Below, in pieces: positions 8,125 through 16,377 of a stretch of DNA of 16,416 nucleotides. Where the stretch lies: contig JAPPMR010000077.1 in assembly GCA_028818995.1 (NCBI GenBank), positions 1 to 16,416 of the forward strand, written 5' to 3'. The stretch's first letter is position 1. Every line of letters starts with the position of its first letter. The stretch is from Candidatus Poribacteria bacterium (lineage in GTDB: Bacteria; Poribacteria; WGA-4E; WGA-3G). The notes under the pieces are model-generated. The model was not told where the DNA came from, did no database searches, and saw nothing but the letters and a program-made list of their open reading frames with translations. A program made the translations under genes and the position numbers.

Positions 8125-8351
8125 CTATGATCCGCGACCTTCGTTTTTCCAATCCATCACCTCTTGAACTGTTCCAACTGGAAATTTAGCTCTCAATGTT
8201 ATCAATCTTGAATATGCTTCATTCGCGTTTTTCTTCTCAATATCAGGGGGCGGCAGCATGACTGCGACTACTTTTCCTCTATTTGTAATTGAAAAACTTT
8301 CTCCATTTTCAACCCGCTTTAGAAGGCTTCATAAATGGCTATTTCAGTCAT
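8125..8351 (-). pseudogene. Phd/YefM-type antitoxin gene, inactivated by internal deletion
   Basis: An ATG at 8349-8351 with a good Shine-Dalgarno (CAGGAG, 8358-8363) begins MTEIAIYEA, the typical start of Phd/YefM-family antitoxins, and then hits a stop at 8319-8321. In another frame the protein continues as SLLKRVENGESFSITNRGK, then VVAVMLPPPDIEKKNA, and ends VMDWKNEGRGS at the stop 8125-8127. Around 8320-8328 the expected segment between YEA and the LLKRV helix (about six residues) is missing and the phase changes. So the gene lost a short piece that was not a multiple of three. No toxin gene follows: 7953-8124 shows only an AT-rich leader with the uvrA -10 box. It would be an orphan even if intact. 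The family repressor/antitoxin role is known in general, but this copy should give only a 10-residue peptide. Confidence 0.8.
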
Positions 8352-8382
8352 TTTATGCTCCTGATTTTAACAGATATGGAAA

Positions 8383-10665
8383 TCATTCAACATCCAACTC
8401 TCGTATTATAGATGTTAGATCCCATAATAGTATGATATCATCAAAGCCAAAACTGGCAATGGTATTCCCATCAGCACTAAAAGATAAACCCGTAATATCT
8501 CTTGAATGTCCAGGAAGCGTTTTTATCCGTTCTCCAGTACGTAAATCCCATAGGTTTATAATTTCAGTATCGTACCTTGAATTCATCCCAGGAACTTCAG
8601 TTGCCAATGTTAAACCGTTAGGGTAAAACATAACATACCAGAAAATACGTTTATCGCCAGAAATTGATTGTATTTGCTGTCCGGTATCTATATCCCATAA
8701 ACGGACTGTTCCATCTTTACCTGTACTTGCTATTGAACGATCATCAGGACTAAAGTTTATACTGGTAATAGCATCTGCATGACCATCTAATGCCTGTTCC
8801 TCTTTCCATGTAGAAACATCCCATAGACGGATATTTCCTTTCTTATCACCGGAAGCAAGTTTACTACCATCCGAATTGAACATTAAGACCATTATCGAAT
8901 TAGAATGTGTATTACGCTCGGTATCTCCCCCCTGATCTGTGAGAGTCTTATGTTTTCCTGTGCTTACATCCCACATTAGGATCGTTTCGTCATGTCCTCC
9001 GCTGATAAGTGTCTCTCCATCAGGACTAAATGCCACACTTTCTATTAGATTATCATGACCTGTTAGCGTCTGTGTGTGCCTACCGGTAGCAACATTCCAC
9101 AAACGAATCGTCTTATCTTCGTATGAAGAACTCCAACTCGCGAGTATAGTGCTATCCATATTAAACACAACACGTTTAATCCGTCCTTTATTGTCTTTTA
9201 TTGTTCGCTTGTGTTCACCAGTATCAGCATTCCAAAACCGAATTAACCCATCCTTACTTGCAGTCCAACTCGCTATTGTTTCTCCATTTGGACTAACCAG
9301 AACGTCATTAGCCCATGTGCCATTAGAGCTATTTGTCTTCCCCATAAGTGTATGCAACCGTTTCGTACCGGTATCAAACAGAGATATAGCTCCGTCAGTT
9401 TCTGAAATGACGACTTTCTCTCCTTTCTGAACGAAAGCAATACTATAGATATCATGCTGAGTCCGATCATGACTATCCCTTGGATTAAGATTTGAAATAG
9501 TCCTCTGAAGTTTCCCTGTCATAATATCCCATATACGAATGTCACCTGGATAATCTACAGTTGCCAGCGTTTTTCCATCAGGACTAAAAGATGCATTCGT
9601 AAGGTAACCGGTATATCCGGTGAAACCTCTACGTTTACCTGATGCTATATCCCACATTCGAATTTCGTAACCTTTAACCAAACTAAGAATCGATTTTCCA
9701 TCTGGACTAAACAGAATATCTTCTACTCCACTTATATAACCTATCTCCTCGTTGTCTTCATTTTTATCGGAAAAAGTCTGTTTAAGTTTACCAGTCGTTG
9801 AATCCCATAGGTGGATCGTTCTGAATTCGCCTGCGGTGATGAGTATACTTTGATCCGGACTGAAAAACGTCCTTTTTATCTTTTCTTTTATTTCTATCTT
9901 ATCGGATATAACACCTTGAATTGCAAATGGTAGTTTCAGTTCCTCTGAGGTAATATCCCAAAAATTAATCGTCATATCCCTGCTTACACTAATCAGTGTG
10001 CTTCCATCCGGACTGAATGATAAGAAAGTAATATTATCTTGGTGACCTGTTAGCGTTCGTATGTGTTTCCCTGTTTTAACATCCCACAAACGTATTGTCT
10101 GATCATGACTCCCACTTGCTATAATTTTGTTATCTGGACTATATGCCAAACAGGATATATAGTCTTCATGTCCTTTGAGTATATGTTTGGTATTTGTCTG
10201 AGTATCCCATATATGGATTTTATCAAAAAGTGTTGTCGCAGAAGTGTTCCCGTCTGAACTGGGTGTCCCATAGCGTGGAAAATCATGCCTCTTTTTTGAC
10301 GTTTTCTTGATTTTCCGTAAAGTAACATCCCAATGAGTGATTTTATGGCTGAACCTCTCCATCCCTGCAAGAACTGTCCCATCATGATTAAAATACAGTT
10401 TCTCCATTTCTTGATTACTTCGAGATAACAATGCTTGTTCCTGATATGTATCAGTATCATATACCCAAATACCAATGGTAGTCGCAACTGCAAGTATAGA
10501 TCCGTCAGGTGAATATTGCATATCATTGATACGCCCCTTTCCAAGACGGGCAATTGCACCATCTGGTAACTCCCATTCTGCGTACTCTTGAGCATATATA
10601 TTGAGTATGCCGATTTGAGGAAGAAGGAGTAACAAGCTAATTATAGATAGTACTGTTTTTATCAT
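8383..10665 (-). CDS. Secreted WD40-repeat protein B (760 aa)
   Basis: A clear signal peptide (positive residue K3, hydrophobic core about 5-22, cleavage likely after NIYA at residue 25) is followed by W31, LP and RLGKG at 40-44. About 16 WD40-like units fill the rest. Well-formed ones include LAYSPDNKIIASGSHDQTIR with LWDVKTGK, and VAFSPDGETLISGGHDE. Unit ends often carry LTGH or LKGH as in classic WD40 blades. Several units have long inter-blade loops, for example about 245-262 and 305-320. This number would form at least two propellers, a scaffold or ligand-binding surface outside the cytoplasm. No enzymatic domain is visible. GGAGG at 10674-10678 lies 8 bases before the ATG. The gene starts 54 bases after WD40 protein C and is probably on the same transcript. 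It is more similar in style to C than to A. Confidence 0.87.
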   Translation of the reverse strand: MIKTVLSIISLLLLLPQIGILNIYAQEYAEWELPDGAIARLGKGRINDMQYSPDGSILAVATTIGIWVYDTDTYQEQALLSRSNQEMEKLYFNHDGTVLAGMERFSHKITHWDVTLRKIKKTSKKRHDFPRYGTPSSDGNTSATTLFDKIHIWDTQTNTKHILKGHEDYISCLAYSPDNKIIASGSHDQTIRLWDVKTGKHIRTLTGHQDNITFLSFSPDGSTLISVSRDMTINFWDITSEELKLPFAIQGVISDKIEIKEKIKRTFFSPDQSILITAGEFRTIHLWDSTTGKLKQTFSDKNEDNEEIGYISGVEDILFSPDGKSILSLVKGYEIRMWDIASGKRRGFTGYTGYLTNASFSPDGKTLATVDYPGDIRIWDIMTGKLQRTISNLNPRDSHDRTQHDIYSIAFVQKGEKVVISETDGAISLFDTGTKRLHTLMGKTNSSNGTWANDVLVSPNGETIASWTASKDGLIRFWNADTGEHKRTIKDNKGRIKRVVFNMDSTILASWSSSYEDKTIRLWNVATGRHTQTLTGHDNLIESVAFSPDGETLISGGHDETILMWDVSTGKHKTLTDQGGDTERNTHSNSIMVLMFNSDGSKLASGDKKGNIRLWDVSTWKEEQALDGHADAITSINFSPDDRSIASTGKDGTVRLWDIDTGQQIQSISGDKRIFWYVMFYPNGLTLATEVPGMNSRYDTEIINLWDLRTGERIKTLPGHSRDITGLSFSADGNTIASFGFDDIILLWDLTSIIRELDVE

Positions 10666-10719
10666 TTATAAGACCTCCATTCCATTCTCACCATAACGAT
10701 TTGTTCCGACTATATTATT

Positions 10720-12831
10720 TTAGTTTACAATCTCCGTGTTCTCGTCATTGTTCCTCTGAAATAACACTGTCAAATCCCACAAAAGTGTTGTACCATCACC
10801 AGAACTAACAAGAGTCTGTCCATCTGAACTGAATTTTAGGTAAGAAACATGACCTATATGTCCATTAAAAGTCTTAATTCGTTTGCCTGTAGTAACATCC
10901 CATACATTGATCACGCCATCAACACGTCCGCCTACAAGCAGAGTACCATCAGGACTAAACGATAACTGAACGATCTGCCTTATATAGTCTTTATCATACC
11001 CACCGATGATATACTGATTGTTAAGAATACTTATTTCCTCTCCAGTATCAACATTCCACAAATAGATACTTCCGTCTATATCTGCCTTCGCCAACATTTT
11101 ATATTCTGAATTTAAAGCTAAAAAACTAAACGAACTTGGTTTTTCAGGAATTATCTTTTTCTGTTTGCTTGTAGTAACATCCCACAGAACAATTTCTGAA
11201 TCAGTACAATATGCAAGCATACTCCCATCAGAACTGATTGGTATATTAACAGGAAATTGAATTGTGTATTTAACTTGTTTAGATAATGTTGTATGTGATC
11301 CTGTCTCTAAATTCCACAGATAAAGGGAGTATGGTTGATCTTCCTTTTTATTCCTCGATAATGCGAAATTTCCATCTGGACTGAACACTATATCCCTACT
11401 ATATACACCTACTTTAAAACTATTCTTCTGTTTACCCTTTTTAATATCCCATAGACGAACCATCTTGTCATCACCGTAACTGATAAGTGTTTCATCATCT
11501 GCAAACTGAATATGGGTAACTTGATCAGAATGTCCTCTCAACGTCTTTTTATGTTTTCCCGTGTCAACTGTCCATATCCGGATAGTCTTATCCAAACCTC
11601 CACTTGCCAGAGTCTTTCCATCTGGACTGAAGGATAGGCTATACACCTGCTTCTTATGACCCCTGAGTATAGTCTGCACTTCCTGTGTGTTTAAATCATA
11701 GAGAATAATGTTATTCTTTCCATAAATCATTGCGGCAATTATTCTATCTTTACTAAACACTATATTCTTTGAAGCAAATCCACCACCATGTCCAACAATC
11801 GTATTCTTATGTTTCCCTGTGTTAAGATCCCACTGATGAATAATTCCATCCCTACTTACGCTTGCTAAAGTTTCTCCGTTTGGACTGAAGGAGATTCTAT
11901 GCAGATATTTAGAATTTGTTTTGAAAGTGTGCTTACGTCTTCCAGTGGCAACATTCCATACGCGTATTGTTTTGTCTTCACTTGCGCTGGCAATACGACT
12001 ACCATCACGACTGAAGGTTAAACTTGAAATAGGTTTCTTATGTCCTTTTAAGGTCTTATGTAATGTTTCTGTTGCAGCATTCCACAAACGGACAGTCTTA
12101 TCCCAACTTCCGGAGGCAATCATCTTCCCGTCAGGACTGAATGAGACACATGTGATACTTTCCTTATGTGCATCATTTATTTCCTGCTGTTTTTTAGTAT
12201 TTAAATCCCCGAATCGGATTGTCTTGTAATTTCCATTAACCACCGATATCCTATCTGAGTGCAATGTGATATCAGATTGGCGTTCTAAATGTATATTCCA
12301 ATCCTGTTTATGCACTCTTTTTTCTACATCCCAAATATGCAAACCATAATCATCCCAACAAGTTAATGTTGTCCCATCCGGACTGAAATTTACACCGAAA
12401 TTTACACCTATTATACCTCTCCTATGTCCCATAAATGTATGCATGTGTTTACGGGTTTCAACATTCCACAAACGAACCAATTTATTTCCACATGCAGCCG
12501 CAAGTGTTTTTCCGTCATGACTGAATCCTATAGCATTCACACCTTCTCCGTCCTTAGTAAGGAGTGCGAGTTCATTACCACTATTCGAATCATAAAGCCA
12601 AGTTCCCGTTGAACTCGCAATAGCGAGTATAGTACTGTCTGGAGAATACGCCAAGCCTTTTACAATTCCCTTACCGATACGTGCTTTCACACCTTTCGGT
12701 AAATGCCATTGTAGAGTATTGAATTGTGCCGTATTCACATCAAGTAGATCCGGTGTTGAAGGATAACGAAATAGCCAAATAGCTACAACTATCACGATAA
12801 CCAAAATTATAATAACTAATGCATTTTTCAT
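10720..12831 (-). CDS. Membrane-anchored or secreted WD40-repeat protein C (703 aa)
   Basis: Residues 4-21 are a strongly hydrophobic helix (LVIIILVIVIVVAIWLF) without a convincing cleavage site, so this paralogue may stay anchored in the membrane with its bulk outside. A linker leads to W42, LP at 44-45 and RIGKG at 51-55, the shared signature. About 15 WD40-like units follow; clear ones are VSFSPDGKMIASGSWDKTVR with LWN, and LSFSPDGKTLASGGLDKTIR. Unit 4 (about 180-215) and units 11-13 are degenerate. A 12-base exact tandem duplication inserts four residues in unit 3. The Shine-Dalgarno AAAGGA lies at 12841-12846, between the NTase stop and this ATG; the intergenic gap is only 20 bases. That spacing points to co-transcription with the NTase. 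The ligand is unknown. Confidence 0.87.
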   Translation of the reverse strand: MKNALVIIILVIVIVVAIWLFRYPSTPDLLDVNTAQFNTLQWHLPKGVKARIGKGIVKGLAYSPDSTILAIASSTGTWLYDSNSGNELALLTKDGEGVNAIGFSHDGKTLAAACGNKLVRLWNVETRKHMHTFMGHRRGIIGVNFGVNFSPDGTTLTCWDDYGLHIWDVEKRVHKQDWNIHLERQSDITLHSDRISVVNGNYKTIRFGDLNTKKQQEINDAHKESITCVSFSPDGKMIASGSWDKTVRLWNAATETLHKTLKGHKKPISSLTFSRDGSRIASASEDKTIRVWNVATGRRKHTFKTNSKYLHRISFSPNGETLASVSRDGIIHQWDLNTGKHKNTIVGHGGGFASKNIVFSKDRIIAAMIYGKNNIILYDLNTQEVQTILRGHKKQVYSLSFSPDGKTLASGGLDKTIRIWTVDTGKHKKTLRGHSDQVTHIQFADDETLISYGDDKMVRLWDIKKGKQKNSFKVGVYSRDIVFSPDGNFALSRNKKEDQPYSLYLWNLETGSHTTLSKQVKYTIQFPVNIPISSDGSMLAYCTDSEIVLWDVTTSKQKKIIPEKPSSFSFLALNSEYKMLAKADIDGSIYLWNVDTGEEISILNNQYIIGGYDKDYIRQIVQLSFSPDGTLLVGGRVDGVINVWDVTTGKRIKTFNGHIGHVSYLKFSSDGQTLVSSGDGTTLLWDLTVLFQRNNDENTEIVN
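12385..12408 (-). repeat. Exact 12-bp tandem duplication in WD40 protein C
   Basis: Two identical adjacent 12-base units (12385-12396 and 12397-12408) encode GVNF twice at residues 142-149. The duplication keeps the frame and adds four residues just before the SPDG turn of the third blade, where the other blades have none. It looks like a recent slippage event. Confidence 0.85.
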
Positions 12832-12851
12832 CTCATCACATCCTTTACTAC

Positions 12852-14726
12852 TTACAAAAATGGATTTTCAACATCGTAATAATAGGCAGGCTCTTCCACG
12901 GAAACCTTACTGTCCATAGTCAATCGGATAGGTGAAGAAAATTGCTCCAAAATCTCCTTACGGGAAAGCCATTCACACGCCATACAAATCCATAGCTGAC
13001 GATGACCGAAGTGATCGTAAATGTCTGACAACGATTGTTCCCCTCCCGCATCCTCTAAAAAATCGAGTAACGGTTTAAAAAACGTTTGTGCGTTATCTTC
13101 TAAATATGTGTCAATCTGTTGTAACACTTTGCCAAGGTTTTCCTCATTTTTCGGTGCATTGATAATATTGGTAAAAATAGCGTTAAAAAACTCAGGATTG
13201 TGTTTAAGTGCTTGATAAATCACTTTTCGTTTTGGGGTTTCACCATGCCTGATGGTTTCAAGACGCGCTAATTCTCTCACTGCGGACATTAAATAATGGA
13301 ACGTATAATTGTAATCTTTCTTGACATAAAACCACTTTTCCGTTTTGTCAAGGACCGTAGTTACACCGCTGGCTGCGTTAAATAGTTGGGATTCCTTATC
13401 ACGTTTGCCGATGACATCAAGGTTTTTATGCAAATCAGTAAGAGACGGGTCTTTAGTAAAAAGTATCTTACTTTGAGACATGATAGAAAATATTCCACTC
13501 CCTTGTAAGTTCCTTTCCATCAACTTTTTATAAGCACTTCGGGGTTGGAGTCTTACTCGGATCGGTATGCCATCTTCAACTAATTGACACTCTCTTTGTT
13601 GAAATTTCGTGCCGTCTCTCATAATGAGCGAAATATTAACATTCGTTTTTTCCCACACGTTATCTTCTGCCAAATTACTGGTGAGAATAGCCGCAACGAT
13701 ATAACGATCTTCAGCAATAGTATCTGTAAACTTTTCTACTGCATCTTCAATTTGAGGGTGAATATCGGATTTGAGACGTGGTGGATGTAATTCGGGTTCG
13801 GAATCATCAGAATAATAAGCGGGTTCCTCTACTGCAATTTGGCTTTTGACAGTAAGCTTCATCGGGGCAGAAACCTGCTTGATAATACCTTTCCATGTTA
13901 ACCATTGGCATATCATATCAACGGACGCATCGCGAAATTTTGAATGAAAATGAGCATTCATCTCTGAATTTGTCCGAGGTCCTTTTTGCTCTGCAAGATA
14001 ATCCAGAATCGGTTGGAAGATAAACTGACGCTCGTCAATGTAGGCATTGATTGCATCCAGTGCTTCTTGAAGAACTGGCTCGTTTTTTTCACAATTAATT
14101 AGGTCAGTATAAACATAATTAAAAAAATCGGGGTTGTATTCAAGAGCGGGTTGGATGACTTCTCGTGCAGGAATCTGATTGTTCAATAACACCTCTATCC
14201 GTGCTAATCCTTGCACAACACCAAGAAGTGACAAAAAAGAAGTAATCACATCTTCATTAACGTAAAACTGTTTTTCGGCATAGATAAGCGATGGCAAGGT
14301 TTCAGCGATGACGTTTAGCACTTGGAGTTGTTTATCTCGCTCCCCGATACTATCACGGCTTGCATTTTTATCGTACCATTCATTGATTGAGTCATCGCGT
14401 GAGAATAGAAGCGTGCTATGAGAAAAGTAGGAGTGCATGAATGAACCCTGCTGTGCACTCTCTATAGATCGTTTAAAAGAACTACGCGGAGACAAACCTG
14501 CGTGTATGTTCACGCCATTTTCCACAAGTGAGAAAAACGATTGTGTCGGACGGATGCCATCTTGACCAATGATTTCAACGTCCAAATCCGATCTTTCCCA
14601 CACCTGGGCATGGGAGAAACTACCCGCAACTATTGCGGCGAGGATATATGGATCTTCCTGTACCCTTTCGACAAGTGAATCTACTGCTTCATAATACTGT
14701 TGTTCGACAGCATCTTGAGATTTCAT
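12852..14726 (-). CDS. Tandem-duplicated nucleotidyltransferase-like protein, second copy degenerate
   Basis: The 624-residue protein is two copies of one module of about 310 residues. Each has an NTase fold at its start, a helical middle part, a possible winged-helix-like segment and a matching end (VEEPAYYSD at 299-307, VEEPAYYYD at 610-618). Copy 1 has the DNA polymerase beta-type signature: G35-S36, then S46-D47-L48-D49 (AGSFSHAQVWERSDLDVEII). In copy 2 the aligned positions are S350-N351 and T361-N362-V363-N364, so the GS pair and both catalytic Asp residues are lost. Middle parts also match, for example EYNPDFFNYVYTDLIN and KHNPEFFNAIFTNIIN. The family includes MNT-type and antibiotic nucleotidyltransferases; the target here is unknown. 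AGGAGA (14734-14739) lies 7 bases before the ATG. The gene is followed after 20 bases by WD40 protein C. The HEPN gene two positions upstream recalls HEPN-MNT pairs, but the two are not adjacent. Confidence 0.8.
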   Translation of the reverse strand: MKSQDAVEQQYYEAVDSLVERVQEDPYILAAIVAGSFSHAQVWERSDLDVEIIGQDGIRPTQSFFSLVENGVNIHAGLSPRSSFKRSIESAQQGSFMHSYFSHSTLLFSRDDSINEWYDKNASRDSIGERDKQLQVLNVIAETLPSLIYAEKQFYVNEDVITSFLSLLGVVQGLARIEVLLNNQIPAREVIQPALEYNPDFFNYVYTDLINCEKNEPVLQEALDAINAYIDERQFIFQPILDYLAEQKGPRTNSEMNAHFHSKFRDASVDMICQWLTWKGIIKQVSAPMKLTVKSQIAVEEPAYYSDDSEPELHPPRLKSDIHPQIEDAVEKFTDTIAEDRYIVAAILTSNLAEDNVWEKTNVNISLIMRDGTKFQQRECQLVEDGIPIRVRLQPRSAYKKLMERNLQGSGIFSIMSQSKILFTKDPSLTDLHKNLDVIGKRDKESQLFNAASGVTTVLDKTEKWFYVKKDYNYTFHYLMSAVRELARLETIRHGETPKRKVIYQALKHNPEFFNAIFTNIINAPKNEENLGKVLQQIDTYLEDNAQTFFKPLLDFLEDAGGEQSLSDIYDHFGHRQLWICMACEWLSRKEILEQFSSPIRLTMDSKVSVEEPAYYYDVENPFL

Positions 14727-14818
14727 GATTCGTTCTCCTATCCAATATCTTATCTGTGTTTTTTGAGTAATTTCGGTTTTTTCGGCAGAAAATGGATGTA
14801 TATTGCCTGAGTGAATCT

Positions 14819-15970
14819 TTAGTGATACGTATGCTTCTGCCGATATACCTTACCACCTTTTATAACAACGATAGGTTCAAGTTTTTGCCTACAGATTTTA
14901 GCCTTGCCGCGAGCATCAACCAATTGGAATTCCCCGTCGCGCATCTCAAATACAACAGCATCTCCCCACGCACCTGCAGCCAATGTTCCAACCTGTCCTG
15001 GCATTAATATCGTGTCTGCGGGAACACTGGTCACTTTTGCCAAAGCATCGTCAAGCGACATGCCGAGGTAAAGGAATTTGTTTACAACATTGACCAGATC
15101 GTAAACCGGACCGTTTATATTATAGACATGCAAATCCGATGAAATTGTTGTCGGTTCAACACCCTGTTCCATCGCTTTTTCAACGACATCCCAACTGAAA
15201 GATCCAGCACCATGCCCAACGTCAAAGATAACACCGCGTTCAATCGCTGCATGCACAGAATCTCGAATTTTGCCATTTTCATCTAAAATACCGCAGGCCA
15301 TATCATGGAAGCAGTGCGTAAGGATATCCCGCTTACCCATGACTGCCAAGATGTCATCTATGGATTGACACCATGCATCTTGCGGGTGAACCATCATCGG
15401 AAGTCCAGCTGCGTCAGCAGCTTCACGTGCTTTATGCAGTGGTTGCATGCCCGCTCGCGCTCCGACGATAGATTCGCGTGTCAATCGCACCTTGACACCA
15501 AGAATTATATCACGGTGCTGCTCTATCATTCGGCATGCTTTGTCAACATCTGCATAGTCTGGATTTTCTAATTCGCCAATCTCCCGTGTCAGCATCCCTT
15601 GTGATGAGATATTCAACTGTGCAAGTATTCGGGTGTCGCTTACATCTATAACATATTTACGAAATCCTGGGAAAGTGTCTGCACCTGCTGATCCAGCATC
15701 TACAACTGTCGTTGCACCACGTGCTAAACATGTCGGATCGGGCTCAATGCCGAAATGACTAACACCGTGGAAAACATGCACGTGCAAATCAATCAAACCA
15801 GGGGTAACGTAACACCCATCGGCATTTATCACGTCTCGTGCTTCAGAAGTAGGAATTTCGTCACTTACAGTTGAAACGCAACCATCCGTGAATGCTACAT
15901 CTCTGTGGGCATGGATACCTTGCGCAGGATCAATTAAAGTTCCATTTTTGATAATCAAATCGTAATTCAT
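14819..15970 (-). CDS. COG3964-type amidohydrolase (dihydroorotase-like metallohydrolase)
   Basis: This 383-residue member of the amidohydrolase superfamily has the full set of binuclear metal ligands. These are H63 and H65 in GLIDLHVHVFHG, K160 in GVKVRL (the likely carboxylated Lys), H195 in MMVHPQD, H219 in LTHCFHD and D279 in SSDLH. The start (LIIKNGTLIDPAQGI) and end (GDAVVFEMRDG, a small beta domain) are typical. Such proteins are often labelled dihydroorotase or adenine deaminase, but characterised COG3964 members are not dihydroorotases and act on small acylated substrates such as acetyl-(R)-mandelate. The substrate here cannot be read from sequence. Its start ATG shares one base with the stop of the HEPN gene (TAATG), so translation is probably coupled. 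A weak GAGGAGA is too distant to be the main signal. No clear terminator is visible in the 92 bases before the NTase gene. Confidence 0.88.
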   Translation of the reverse strand: MNYDLIIKNGTLIDPAQGIHAHRDVAFTDGCVSTVSDEIPTSEARDVINADGCYVTPGLIDLHVHVFHGVSHFGIEPDPTCLARGATTVVDAGSAGADTFPGFRKYVIDVSDTRILAQLNISSQGMLTREIGELENPDYADVDKACRMIEQHRDIILGVKVRLTRESIVGARAGMQPLHKAREAADAAGLPMMVHPQDAWCQSIDDILAVMGKRDILTHCFHDMACGILDENGKIRDSVHAAIERGVIFDVGHGAGSFSWDVVEKAMEQGVEPTTISSDLHVYNINGPVYDLVNVVNKFLYLGMSLDDALAKVTSVPADTILMPGQVGTLAAGAWGDAVVFEMRDGEFQLVDARGKAKICRQKLEPIVVIKGGKVYRQKHTYH

Positions 15971-16377
15971 TAGGGATTGTTCTCATTCTCCTCAAATAGT
16001 AGTTTCAACTGTTCACGAACCGCTTGACGCACCATTTTACAAGTCTGCATTGCATGCATCGCATCGTTTGCTGTGGCAGAATCACTTGGAAAATGAGTAT
16101 CCACTACATGCCTTGAAAGGTTAGAAAGGTCTGACTCCCAAGTTGACCAAGACGGAATAAAAGGCACAATCAGATCCAATAATTCTTTTAAATTGTGTTT
16201 TCTTGTAAAAGGAACGTTTGAATTTTGGATCCATGCCTTCAGATACTTTTCAACACACTGTTGAGCATAGAAACAAATAATACGATATATTGGATTCTTC
16301 CCTTGCCAAATCATTTTAGCCACCGAAAATTCATCTTCAGCTCTTTCTACCCACTCCAAAGTTATAGTTAAAATCAA
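15970..16377 (-). CDS. HEPN-domain protein
   Basis: The 135-residue frame matches the HEPN domain (PF05168): EWVERAEDEFSVAKMIW at 8-24, CFYAQQCVEKYLKAWI at 35-50 and KHNLKELLDLI at 60-70. Near the end SRHVVDTHFP (88-97) replaces the common RYP motif by HFP. R89 and H95 still fit the loose R-x(4-6)-H pattern of HEPN ribonucleases. Members are often the partners of small nucleotidyltransferases or act as RNases, and many are uncharacterised. The start is uncertain: there is no ATG. TTG at 16375-16377 is one option and the frame stays open for 13 more codons to the window edge, so the true start could lie outside. The stop overlaps the amidohydrolase start by one base. Confidence 0.78.
   Translation of the reverse strand: MILTITLEWVERAEDEFSVAKMIWQGKNPIYRIICFYAQQCVEKYLKAWIQNSNVPFTRKHNLKELLDLIVPFIPSWSTWESDLSNLSRHVVDTHFPSDSATANDAMHAMQTCKMVRQAVREQLKLLFEENENNP

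Noticed and set aside
8258..8626. 122-codon + strand frame across the antitoxin relic and the end of WD40 gene B
   Set aside because: It is the reverse side of two recognised coding stretches; the - strand reading explains both parts.
2038..12831. Periodic DNA similarity of about 120-130 bases considered as satellite or CRISPR-like repeats
   Set aside because: The period is that of WD40 blades in coding frame with diverged codons; there are no constant repeats with unique spacers.
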